Assembly (NCBI GenBank): GCA_030665485.1
Contig: DAOUZV010000053.1
Span: forward strand, 1-8,043
DNA length: 8,043 bases
Direction of reading: 5' to 3'
Source: Chloroflexota bacterium
Lineage (GTDB): Bacteria > Chloroflexota > Dehalococcoidia > JABGRK01
Shown: in pieces, positions 1 to 6,456 of the stretch
Position numbering within the stretch: position 1 is the stretch's first letter
Layout of the letters: every line of letters starts with the position of its first letter
Notes under the pieces: model-generated
Seen by the model: the letters and a program-made list of their open reading frames with translations, nothing else
The model's database searches: none
Told to the model about the DNA's origin: nothing
Position numbers and translations under genes: made by a program

Positions 1-1
1 A

Positions 2-535
2 ATCCCCGATGTTACGCCTTGTTTCAGGTGCAGGCTGCCCAAACTACCAAGCGAGGGAGTGGCTTTAACCTGCGATACGGCGGGGGTTATAAGTCCGGCC
101 ACCATGACCATCGGCGCGCTGCAATCTAGCGAGGCGCTGAAGATACTAACGGGATCAAAAAAGGTAAACCACGATGTGATCATGATAGACGTTTGGGAAG
201 ATACTTTCCTGAAGTTCAAGAGCAGAAGGCGTGCGGATTGCCCGGCCTGCGCTGGCAAATACGATTTTCTGGATGCAAGGTATGGCACTGTAACCACCAT
301 ACTATGCGGCCAAAACGCGGTGCAGGTGCTCAACCCTGAGCGCAAAAAGATATCGTTTGAGCAGCTAGCAAAGCAGCTGAGGCCGCTGGGAAAGCTAAGC
401 TACAACGACTTCATGCTTACCTTTGAAGTCGATCAGTGCGAACTGGTGGTGTTCCCCGATGGCAGAGCCATCGTTAAAAACACAAATGACGAGGCGCTTG
501 CCAGAGGGCTATACGCCAAATACATAGGAATGTAA
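2..535 (+). CDS. ThiF/MoeB/HesA-family E1-like sulfur-carrier adenylyltransferase, C-terminal part (5' truncated by window)
   Basis: The frame is open from base 2 and has no start in the window, so only the last 177 residues are present; a GTG at 59 is internal. The fragment begins IPDVTPCFRC, the usual end of the ThiF/MoeB Rossmann domain with the first zinc CxxC (fragment residues 7 and 10). Then come TCDTAGVISP, the crossover-loop region with a conserved Cys, and the helix LQSSEALKILTG. The second zinc CxxC is CPAC (residues 80 and 83). After it is an extension of about 85 residues with LCGQNAVQV and FPDGRAIVKNTND...ARGLYAKYIG, found on many bacterial ThiF/HesA proteins. The family adenylates the C-terminal Gly-Gly of ThiS/MoaD-like carriers so they can accept sulfur. 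The ATP-binding half and any carrier gene would lie upstream. A desulfurase gene follows after 6 nt. Which carrier (ThiS, MoaD or CysO-like) cannot be decided. Confidence 0.9.
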   Translation: MPDVTPCFRCRLPKLPSEGVALTCDTAGVISPATMTIGALQSSEALKILTGSKKVNHDVIMIDVWEDTFLKFKSRRRADCPACAGKYDFLDARYGTVTTILCGQNAVQVLNPERKKISFEQLAKQLRPLGKLSYNDFMLTFEVDQCELVVFPDGRAIVKNTNDEALARGLYAKYIGM

Positions 536-541
536 GCAAAG

Positions 542-1705
542 ATGATTTATCTGGACAATGCAGCGACATCATGGCCCAAGCCGGAAATCGTCTATGAGAC
601 GATGGAAAGCTTCTTGAGGGAAAAGGGCGGCAACCCCGGCCGTGCCAGCCATAGTCTGGCCATTGCCGCCGATACCGCCATCGAGGAGGCGCGGATACTT
701 GCGGCACGCCTGATCAACGCGCCCGACAAGGATCGTGTGATATTTACCTTGAATTGCACGGATGCTATAAACCTCGGCCTAAAGGGCTTTCTAAAACCAA
801 GAGACCATGTGATCACCGACCGCATCAGTCACAACTCTATAGTTCGTCCGCTGGCCAAACTTGAGCAGCAGGGAGTGAAGGTCACTCGTCTTGCACCAGG
901 ATCGGAAGATGGATATGTTTCGGCTAAGGACATAGAAAACTCAATAATAGAAGATACAAAACTGATTGTGGTAACTCATGCATCAAACGTTACCGGGGTG
1001 ATCCAGCCGATTAAGGAGTATGGTGCCATCGCCCGAAAATACGGTCTTATATTAATGGCGGATGCGGCTCAAACCGCCGGCACCTATCCCTTAGACGTTC
1101 AGGATGCCAACATCGATCTGATCGCTTTCTCAGGGCACAAAGGGTTGCTGGGACCTACCGGCACCGGCATTTTGTATGTGGGCGAGCGTGTCGAGCTGGA
1201 CTCAATTCGCGAGGGGGGCACCGGCTCTCAATCCGAGCTTGAGCAGCAGCCGACCAAACTGCCACAAAGGTACGAGAGTGGAACACCCAACACGGTGGGA
1301 ATCGCCGGACTGGGCGCGGCGCTGAGGTATATCCTTGATCAGGGGATAGATAAGATTCGCGATCATGAAATAAGACTGACAGACCACCTGCTTTCTGGGC
1401 TGGCGCTTTTGCCGCAGATAACGGTATACGGGCCCAAAGACAGCGCCAAACAGGTAGCCATCGTTTCATTCAACGTAGATGGCTGGGAGCAGGCCGAGGT
1501 GGGCGCAATTTTAGACCAGTCGTTTGATATTAAGGTGCGTACGGGATTGTACTGCGCTCCGATGGCGCACAAAACATTCGGTACTTTCCCCAAGGGTTCG
1601 GTGCGTATTGGCCTCAGCTATTTCAATACACATGAAGAAATCGATTTTGCGTTTGAGGCATTGAAGAAGATCGCGGACTCAAAGGCAGATACCAATAAAA
1701 CGTAG
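542..1705 (+). CDS. Cysteine desulfurase family protein (class V aminotransferase fold, SufS-like)
   Basis: This 387-residue protein has the usual length for PLP-dependent cysteine desulfurases, which take sulfur from cysteine as an enzyme persulfide and leave alanine. The N-terminus YLDNAATSWPKP is the family hallmark. Visible active-site residues are His97 (RISHNS, stacks on PLP), Asn149 (THASNV), Asp174 and Gln177 (ADAAQ), and the Schiff-base Lys200 in FSGHKGLLGPTG. The catalytic Cys is Cys338 in RTGLYCAPMAHKTFGT, followed by GSVRIGLSYFNT. That short Cys loop resembles the SufS-like 'cysteine desulfurase family protein' subgroup (RxGLHCAPLAH) more than housekeeping IscS. It starts 6 nt after the E1-like gene with only a weak upstream GGA, so translational coupling is likely. 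The pairing suggests it feeds sulfur to the carrier activated by the upstream enzyme. Selenocysteine lyase activity cannot be excluded, which is worth noting given the candidate selenoprotein further along. Confidence 0.93.
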   Translation: MIYLDNAATSWPKPEIVYETMESFLREKGGNPGRASHSLAIAADTAIEEARILAARLINAPDKDRVIFTLNCTDAINLGLKGFLKPRDHVITDRISHNSIVRPLAKLEQQGVKVTRLAPGSEDGYVSAKDIENSIIEDTKLIVVTHASNVTGVIQPIKEYGAIARKYGLILMADAAQTAGTYPLDVQDANIDLIAFSGHKGLLGPTGTGILYVGERVELDSIREGGTGSQSELEQQPTKLPQRYESGTPNTVGIAGLGAALRYILDQGIDKIRDHEIRLTDHLLSGLALLPQITVYGPKDSAKQVAIVSFNVDGWEQAEVGAILDQSFDIKVRTGLYCAPMAHKTFGTFPKGSVRIGLSYFNTHEEIDFAFEALKKIADSKADTNKT

Positions 1706-1713
1706 AAAGGAGG
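1706..1713 (+). promoter_or_regulatory. Perfect Shine-Dalgarno for the small ORF before cysK
   Basis: AAAGGAGG lies six bases before the ATG at 1720. It is a better ribosome binding site than those of the desulfurase or of cysK (GAGAGG at 1828-1833). This is the main reason to treat the 40-codon ORF as translated. Confidence 0.75.
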
Positions 1714-1719
1714 CTTATA

Positions 1720-1842
1720 ATGGATAAACGATTAACCGGAATTATTAAACGTGGCGGGAAACGCTGGGGCTGTTGTAATGCCTCTTTTGTTAACGTACAA
1801 CTGGCACATATACAAATAAATAAAAGAGAGAGGCCAAAATGA
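1720..1842 (+). CDS. Small 40-residue ORF, possible cysteine-sensing leader peptide translationally coupled to cysK
   Basis: No family is recognised. The ORF starts with ATG six bases after a perfect AAAGGAGG. It ends with TGA at 1840-1842, overlapping the cysK ATG (1839-1841) as ATGA, the classic arrangement for translational coupling. It begins 14 nt after the desulfurase stop. The peptide begins MDKRLTGIIKRGGKRWGCCN and ends INKRERPK. It is strongly basic, has no membrane segment, and carries two adjacent Cys codons (TGT TGT, 1771-1776, residues 18-19). Established precedent: short uORFs with consecutive Cys codons control cysteine genes in mycobacteria by ribosome stalling. Inference: this ORF could sense charged tRNA-Cys and adjust cysK. 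It could instead be a small functional peptide or merely a re-initiation device. That it is translated is likely; the function is uncertain. Confidence 0.6.
   Translation: MDKRLTGIIKRGGKRWGCCNASFVNVQLAHIQINKRERPK
1766..1788 (+). promoter_or_regulatory. Weak terminator-like hairpin framing the tandem Cys codons (candidate attenuator)
   Basis: GGGGC (1766-1770) can pair with GCCTC (1780-1784) through four Watson-Crick pairs and one G-U. The 9-base loop holds both TGT codons, and four T follow (1785-1788). A ribosome stalled at the Cys codons would cover the hairpin, as expected for attenuation. The stem is short and no clear competing antiterminator was found, so this is only a candidate. Confidence 0.22.
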
Positions 1843-2843
1843 CAACGCAGAACGTGGAAAAACTGAAGTTTAAAACTATTGAAATACCTAAGCTGACCAG
1901 GGGTATTATGGGCAACAGCACCGAGCTCATCGGCAACACACCTCTGGTACGGCTGAACCGAGTCACCGACGGCGCCAAGGCCGATATCGTGGTGAAGCTG
2001 GAATCATTTAACCCCATAAGCTCGGTTAAGGACAGGATCGGGGTGGCCATGATCGTGGATGCCGAGGAAAAGGGGCGGGTCAACAAGGACACGGTAATAA
2101 TCGAGCCCACCAGCGGCAACACCGGTATAGCTTTAGCGTTTGTCTGCGCCGCACGCGGATACAAGCTCATCCTGACCATGCCCGATACGATGTCCGTAGA
2201 GCGCAGGCAGCTGCTTTCCATCTTCGGCGCCGAGCTGGTGCTGACGCCCGGGGCGGAGGGGATGCCCGGAGCCATCAGAAAGGCTGATGAACTGGCAGCG
2301 GGGACTCCGAACAGCTTCGTTCCTCAGCAGTTCAATAATCCGGCCAACCCGGAGATCCATCGGCTCACCACTGCCGAGGAGATATGGCGAGATACCGACG
2401 GCAAAGTCGATATTTTGATATCCGGCGTTGGAACAGGGGGGACCATCACCGGCGTGGCATCGGCCCTAAAAGCGAAAAAGGCTGGTTTTAAGGCGATTGC
2501 CGTTGAGCCGGTTGGCTCACCAGTCCTTTCGGGCGGCGCTCCCGGTGCGCATAAGATTCAAGGAATCGGCGCCGGGTTCGTGCCGGATGTACTGCAGGCC
2601 GATTTGATCGACGAGATCGTCCAGGTAAGCAACGAGGATGCGGGCGACACAGCGCGCAGGCTGGCCAAGGAAGAGGGTATACTGGTTGGTATCTCATCGG
2701 GAGCCGCAGCGTGGGCAGCGATTCAAGTGGCAAAAAGAGCAGAAAACGAGGGCAAGCTTATTGTTGCAGTGCTGCCGGATACGGGCGAGCGATATCTCTC
2801 CACCTGGCTTTTCCAGCAACCTGAGGGGGGAACTCAAATCTAA
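1839..2843 (+). CDS. cysK: Cysteine synthase (O-acetylserine sulfhydrylase, CysK/CysM family)
   Basis: This PLP fold-type II beta-replacement enzyme makes L-cysteine in the cytoplasm from an activated serine (usually O-acetylserine) and sulfide or a protein-bound sulfur donor. Motifs are in family order: IGNTPLVRLN (31-40), the PLP lysine Lys64 in SSVKDRIG, TSGNTGIALA (91-100), the phosphate loop GVGTGGT (196-202), GAHKIQGIGAGF (237-248), GISSGAA (284-290) and LPDTGERYLSTWLF (312-325). At 334 residues it is slightly long because about 24 residues precede the usual N-terminus. An alternative ATG at 1908 (residue 24) has AGGGG four bases upstream and would give the typical MGNSTELIGNTPLVRLN start. 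I chose 1839 because it forms the ATGA overlap with the small ORF. Beside E1-like, desulfurase and NIL genes, the sulfur source could be a thiocarboxylated carrier as with CysM/CysO, but the sequence does not settle the donor. Confidence 0.95.
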   Translation: MTTQNVEKLKFKTIEIPKLTRGIMGNSTELIGNTPLVRLNRVTDGAKADIVVKLESFNPISSVKDRIGVAMIVDAEEKGRVNKDTVIIEPTSGNTGIALAFVCAARGYKLILTMPDTMSVERRQLLSIFGAELVLTPGAEGMPGAIRKADELAAGTPNSFVPQQFNNPANPEIHRLTTAEEIWRDTDGKVDILISGVGTGGTITGVASALKAKKAGFKAIAVEPVGSPVLSGGAPGAHKIQGIGAGFVPDVLQADLIDEIVQVSNEDAGDTARRLAKEEGILVGISSGAAAWAAIQVAKRAENEGKLIVAVLPDTGERYLSTWLFQQPEGGTQI

Positions 2844-2892
2844 CAGCAAAAAATTGGCTGCATAGTTATAAATATACGATGGAGGAAGTCCG

Positions 2893-3132
2893 ATGACGAA
2901 ACAAGTACTTTTCACGTTTCCACAAAAACTTATCAAAGAGCCCGTTATATATGATCTTGGGATAAAGTTCAACGTGGTTACCAACATCCGACGCGCCGAT
3001 GTTTCCGAATCTAAGGGCTGGGTTGTTCTGGAACTGGAGGGTAAGGAGGAAAATATAGATAAGGGCATCGAGTGGGTAATCTCCAAGGGAGTACGGGTCG
3101 ATCCGGTGATGGGTAATATTGTGGAGGCATAA
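2893..3132 (+). CDS. NIL-domain protein
   Basis: This 79-residue protein consists of one small ferredoxin-like alpha/beta domain of the NIL type, the ligand-binding domain also found at the C-terminus of the methionine importer ATPase MetN. Visible features are the opening strand VLFTFPQKLIKEPVIYDLG, the segment FNVVTNIRRADVSESKGWVV and the closing GKEENIDKGIEWVISKGVRV. Stand-alone NIL proteins commonly sit beside cysteine or homocysteine synthesis genes, and NIL-ferredoxin proteins are implicated in sulfur incorporation in methanogens. This copy has no ferredoxin part and no Cys residues, so it cannot itself carry a persulfide or an Fe-S cluster. The start is supported by GGAGGA (2881-2886), six bases upstream. 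It lies 49 nt after cysK in the same operon. A sulfur-amino-acid sensing or accessory role is inferred. Confidence 0.85.
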   Translation: MTKQVLFTFPQKLIKEPVIYDLGIKFNVVTNIRRADVSESKGWVVLELEGKEENIDKGIEWVISKGVRVDPVMGNIVEA

Positions 3133-3135
3133 AGA

Positions 3136-3252
3136 ATGGCGCGGATATACCCTGACTATGCAGCCGTAATGCCAAATAGAAACGAGGCCTTACGTTATGT
3201 CAATTGCTACCGTTACACGAACATAGGGATATCCGTCCAATTGGGTGTATAG
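3136..3252 (+). CDS. Possible 38-residue ORF at the end of the sulfur operon
   Basis: The ATG lies 3 nt after the NIL gene's stop and eight bases after GGAGG (3123-3127), so spacing and ribosome binding site are those of a real operon gene. The product begins MARIYPDYAAVMPNRNEALR and ends NIGISVQLGV, with one Cys and several Tyr. It has no transmembrane segment and I recognise no family. It may be a small protein, the remnant of a longer gene, or chance; the good ribosome binding site is the only positive evidence. Confidence 0.35.
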   Translation: MARIYPDYAAVMPNRNEALRYVNCYRYTNIGISVQLGV

Positions 3253-3283
3253 CTGTACTCTGTGATACTAGTATATCTACAGC
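3252..3283. terminator. Hairpin between convergent operons (possible bidirectional terminator)
   Basis: GCTGTA (3252-3257) plus GATA (3264-3267) can pair with TATC (3273-3276) and TACAGC (3278-3283), leaving internal unpaired bases, around the perfect palindrome ATACTAGTAT. It sits where the two operons meet and overlaps the stop codons of both flanking ORFs. Neither side has a T tract, so it is not a canonical intrinsic terminator. No better terminator was seen in this gap. Confidence 0.25.
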
Positions 3284-4146
3284 AGAACCCCAAGCAAATA
3301 TGCCACACATCCCACCTGCATGGTCAAGAATACCTGCTTTTTCAACTTAAAAACGTTGATCTTGGACTGATTGCGCGTCAGTGATATGCAAACGAACAAA
3401 TACGATACTACGGGAATTAGGATTAGCGGTAGAAAAACGTAATTGAGATACAGACGTGTATCTATCTGCAAAAAGAAAGGTATCGGATCCATCATCATGA
3501 TTATTGCGTACAGGATGACGCAGACAAGCGCCGCTCTCTTCAAACCGAAACGTACAGGCAACGTATTAACTCCAAGCTGCCTATCCCCGTCAACGTCGCC
3601 TATATCCAGCATCACCTCAAACGCAAAGCCAACTCTTAACCACATAACCGCAAAATAATTGATCAATGGCACCAGCCCACCGACCTTAACCAAAGAGCCC
3701 AGCAAAATCTTCGCTACAAAAGCATATGCAATGACATCATTCTTCACTATAATAATCTTCTTGAGGTGAGTGTTATATAAAAAGAAAATGGGTAGACTGG
3801 CTAGGACTCCCACCATAGAAATGGTGTTCAGTAGTACAGAAAAGACTATAGCCAGAGCAAATGCGGTAATGCCAGTCATTATAGATGCTCTAGGAGAAAG
3901 CAATCCGGTCACCAGGGGTCGATCAACCCTGCTGTTTTCAATATCGTTTTTCAAATCGTAGTAATCGTTGAAGGCAAAACTGCCCGCTGCGCAGAAGAAA
4001 ATTACGAGATATGCAAAAACGTATTCCCACTGAAAACCAATCAGGTCATCGGCTAAAAAGCCAGCGATAATAACACCGACCGCTGAAAACAGCGAGTATT
4101 CTATACGGATTAACCTTAAAAACGCCCCTATTTTTACTTTCGACAT
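3277..4146 (-). CDS. UbiA-family membrane prenyltransferase
   Basis: This 289-residue polytopic membrane protein is of typical UbiA-superfamily length. These enzymes use Mg2+ to join a polyprenyl diphosphate to an acceptor. The first Asp motif is NDYYDLKND (60-68), followed by NSRVDRPLVTG (71-81). The second is DIGDVDGDRQLGVNTLPVRFG (181-201). About eight hydrophobic segments are visible, for example 17-30, 43-58, 92-112, 113-124, 139-152, 204-219, 233-255 and 272-289. The NxxVxRPLxxG and DxxGDRxxGxxTLP patterns resemble the archaeal digeranylgeranylglyceryl-phosphate synthase / quinone-tail branch, but the acceptor cannot be read from the sequence. The ATG has GGAGGT (4150-4155) three bases upstream. 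It is the last gene of the minus-strand operon, 18 nt after the TSUP gene. Confidence 0.88.
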   Translation of the reverse strand: MSKVKIGAFLRLIRIEYSLFSAVGVIIAGFLADDLIGFQWEYVFAYLVIFFCAAGSFAFNDYYDLKNDIENSRVDRPLVTGLLSPRASIMTGITAFALAIVFSVLLNTISMVGVLASLPIFFLYNTHLKKIIIVKNDVIAYAFVAKILLGSLVKVGGLVPLINYFAVMWLRVGFAFEVMLDIGDVDGDRQLGVNTLPVRFGLKRAALVCVILYAIIMMMDPIPFFLQIDTRLYLNYVFLPLILIPVVSYLFVCISLTRNQSKINVFKLKKQVFLTMQVGCVAYLLGVLL

Positions 4147-4164
4147 CTTACCTCCATAAAGCGA

Positions 4165-4995
4165 TTAAATGAGCCTCACAACTATAACCAGAATTCCCAC
4201 GGCCACAAATAACGTTCCCAGAACACGCTCCGAGATATGAGAGGGAACCTTGCCCTGAAGCCGAGGCCCGATCTGAGCTCCGACAATAACGCCGGGAATT
4301 GACCAAACCACCACATGCCATGCCGGATTGGCGCCCAGGATGTGAATGCCAACGGCGAATAAAACGGTAATGGTCAACACGAAGATAGCAGTGGCAACGG
4401 CAACCCTGGCAGGGACGCGACACCGGATAATAAGCTGAGTGGTGGTAACCTCGGGCAGGCCGGCGCTCATCAAGCCGGTTAGCAGCGCACCTACGCCTGC
4501 TAAAAACATCCCTATAATCCGATTACACACCTTGTACGAATACTCGGCGCCGTCCTTGGCTCGGATAACCGTTACCCTGTCATCCTCGCGGGTAACGTGT
4601 GCGGCTGGAGCTTTTTGCTTCAGACTGTCGTAGATAACTATTGCTGCCAGAGCCACCAGCGCAACACCGAAGATAATCTGCAGTATGCCGGCATCTATAA
4701 TATGTGCCAGATAAGCGCCCAGCATAGCGGCAGGAACTGCAGCAAGCAGCAAGAACTTAGCTGTTCTATAATCAATTACCTTCTGACGAACGTAGTTGAA
4801 GGTGCCGAAGCCAGTTCCGAAAAGCTCGGTCATAAGCCCGGCACCTATTGCCTGTGCCGGATCAAGTCCTACAACCAGCAGAAAGAAGGGGCTGAAAAAG
4901 AGCGCACCGCTTATCCCAGTGGAAAGAGCAACAGTGGCAATGCAAATCGATGCCGGAAGCACCCACCATATATCCAACGCCTGTGATAAATCCAC
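4165..4995 (-). CDS. TauE/SafE (TSUP) family membrane permease
   Basis: This 276-residue protein belongs to the TSUP family, whose members move sulfite, sulfoacetate, thiosulfate or other small organic anions across the inner membrane. It shows the two-repeat layout. The first half has STGISGALFFSPF (25-37) and DPAQAIGAGLMTELFG (45-60). A hydrophilic loop follows at about 123-157 (KQKAPAAHVTREDDRVTVIR). The second half has LLTGLMSAGLPEVTTTQLI (171-189) and IPGVIVGAQIGPRLQGKVP (233-251). There are roughly eight membrane segments. The start is a GTG preceded by a purine-rich GAAAGAGAG; a GTG twelve codons in is possible but less likely. It lies 21 nt after the oxidoreductase gene. Sulfur-related cargo is suggested only by the family and by the sulfur operon nearby. 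Confidence 0.87.
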   Translation of the reverse strand: MDLSQALDIWWVLPASICIATVALSTGISGALFFSPFFLLVVGLDPAQAIGAGLMTELFGTGFGTFNYVRQKVIDYRTAKFLLLAAVPAAMLGAYLAHIIDAGILQIIFGVALVALAAIVIYDSLKQKAPAAHVTREDDRVTVIRAKDGAEYSYKVCNRIIGMFLAGVGALLTGLMSAGLPEVTTTQLIIRCRVPARVAVATAIFVLTITVLFAVGIHILGANPAWHVVVWSIPGVIVGAQIGPRLQGKVPSHISERVLGTLFVAVGILVIVVRLI

Positions 4996-5016
4996 TGTAG
5001 CTCTCTTTCCGCTTCA

Positions 5017-6429
5017 CTATGTGTATCTGGCAAGAAATCGGATTATTTTGCCGGAAAGACCGCTCATCAAACCTGAGATGCGTATGTCAGTAGCCGCCAT
5101 CTGATTCGCGGTTGAATATGTGGGGTACACATGTATAGCTTCGGATAAATCGCCGTACTTAAGACCTCGGCTTAAAGTCAGGGACCACTCGTTGATCATC
5201 TCGCCGGCTTTAGCTGCCACGATGGTTACGCCAAGCAACTTGCCATTCTTTTTACAGATAAACTTGATGAAGCCGGTGGTATCGCCTTCCGTATGCGCCC
5301 GATCGACTTTTGACATCGGCCAGTCATACGTTTGAATATCATCACCATATTTTTCGCGCGCCTCTTTTTCGGTACACCCAGCATGAGCCACTTCGGGATC
5401 GGTAAACGTGGTCCACGGCACATGCTCCAAGACACCCTTCGATGCTAACGGCAGCAAGGCGTTGCGCACCGCCATGACCGCCTGCCATCCAGCGTAATGG
5501 GTAAACTGATGGCCACCAGTGCAATCTCCGGCAGCGTAGATGTGCTTTTGGCTGGTTCGCAGGTTTTTGTTCACTTCGATTCCGTTAGTGGTATAACTGA
5601 CATTTGCATTTTCCAGCGAAAGCTTATCGACGTTGGGGCGTCGTCCCACCGCCACCAGCAGCGTGTCTCCCGCCAACTCGCCTCGACTCGTCGACAAATG
5701 AATGTCGTCATCATCCTTCCAAGCACGATGGACGGAAGAATTTAGGCGAATCTCGACTCCTTCAGCCTCCAGCACCACAGTCAGCGCTTGCGACGCCGCG
5801 GGGTCATCACGTGGCAACAATCGGTCTCCGGCCTCGATAAGCGTTAGCTTCGATCCCAACCGGCAAAACGCCTGCGCCATCTCACAACCTATAGGCCCAG
5901 CGCCGATAATCATCAAATGCCTAGGCAACTCCTCCAAATCCCAAACGTTCTGATAGGTCAAATAATCTATGCTATCGAGACCGTCGATAGTTGGAATAAA
6001 AGGTGAGGCTCCGGTGCAAATCAATATACGCCGAGCGGATAGTTGCACGTCCCCAACAGCAATTGTGCTGGTGTCCACAAAATGCACATCGCCCATATGA
6101 ACGTTGATTCCTTTGGCCTGCAGCACCCCCGGCGATTCATCCTGATATATATCGTCAACAACGCTTTTTACATGCGCCATAACTTCTTTCAAATTTACAG
6201 GCGTATTGGCCGAAGTTAAGCCGTATCGCTCGGCAATGTGCATCTGGTGACTGACCTTGGCAATCTTAAGCAGCGCTTTGCTGGGCACACATCCAGACCA
6301 GGTGCAATCACCACCAACGCGATCTTTTTCCAGCAAGGCAACACTCACACCGAGTTTCACTGCAAAGTCTGCCGCCACCAGACCGGCGGAACCAGCGCCG
6401 ATTATAGCCAGATCATACTTCTTATCCAT
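5017..6429 (-). CDS. FAD-dependent pyridine nucleotide-disulfide oxidoreductase (MerA/Lpd-like, substrate unknown)
   Basis: This 470-residue flavoprotein has the layout of dihydrolipoamide dehydrogenase, glutathione reductase and MerA: FAD loop GAGSAG (11-16), redox-active disulfide Cys42/Cys47 in GGDCTWSGCVPSKALL, NAD(P) loop GAGPIG (176-181), second FAD motif IYAAGDCTGG (297-306) and a C-terminal dimerisation domain. The C-terminal motif is HVYPTYSTANQMA, where Lpd and glutathione reductase have HxHPTxxE; the catalytic His and its Glu partner are replaced (Tyr435 and Thr440). There is no N-terminal heavy-metal domain and no C-terminal Cys pair, so true mercuric reductase is unlikely. GTTGAGC-free upstream sequence contains AAGGAAAG shortly before the ATG. 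It lies 27 nt downstream of the candidate selenocysteine peroxiredoxin, which suggests a role as its reductase; this is inferred from gene order only. Confidence 0.92.
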   Translation of the reverse strand: MDKKYDLAIIGAGSAGLVAADFAVKLGVSVALLEKDRVGGDCTWSGCVPSKALLKIAKVSHQMHIAERYGLTSANTPVNLKEVMAHVKSVVDDIYQDESPGVLQAKGINVHMGDVHFVDTSTIAVGDVQLSARRILICTGASPFIPTIDGLDSIDYLTYQNVWDLEELPRHLMIIGAGPIGCEMAQAFCRLGSKLTLIEAGDRLLPRDDPAASQALTVVLEAEGVEIRLNSSVHRAWKDDDDIHLSTSRGELAGDTLLVAVGRRPNVDKLSLENANVSYTTNGIEVNKNLRTSQKHIYAAGDCTGGHQFTHYAGWQAVMAVRNALLPLASKGVLEHVPWTTFTDPEVAHAGCTEKEAREKYGDDIQTYDWPMSKVDRAHTEGDTTGFIKFICKKNGKLLGVTIVAAKAGEMINEWSLTLSRGLKYGDLSEAIHVYPTYSTANQMAATDIRISGLMSGLSGKIIRFLARYT

Positions 6430-6456
6430 ATTCTTTCCTTAGCTCAACTTAAATAG

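Noticed and set aside
1715..1721. TATAAT-like string before the small ORF as a cysK promoter
   Set aside because: No -35 element is found at suitable spacing, and the string overlaps the ATG of the small ORF.
1790..2275. 161-codon minus-strand ORF opposite cysK
   Set aside because: It lies entirely over conserved CysK coding sequence and has low-complexity Ser/Leu-rich composition typical of an antisense frame.
4439..5104. Plus-strand ORFs antisense to the TSUP and reductase genes
   Set aside because: They are mirror frames of well-supported minus-strand membrane and flavoprotein genes, without ribosome binding sites or recognisable domains.
5017..6429. Annotation as mercuric reductase
   Set aside because: There is no heavy-metal-associated domain, no C-terminal Cys pair and no mer genes nearby.
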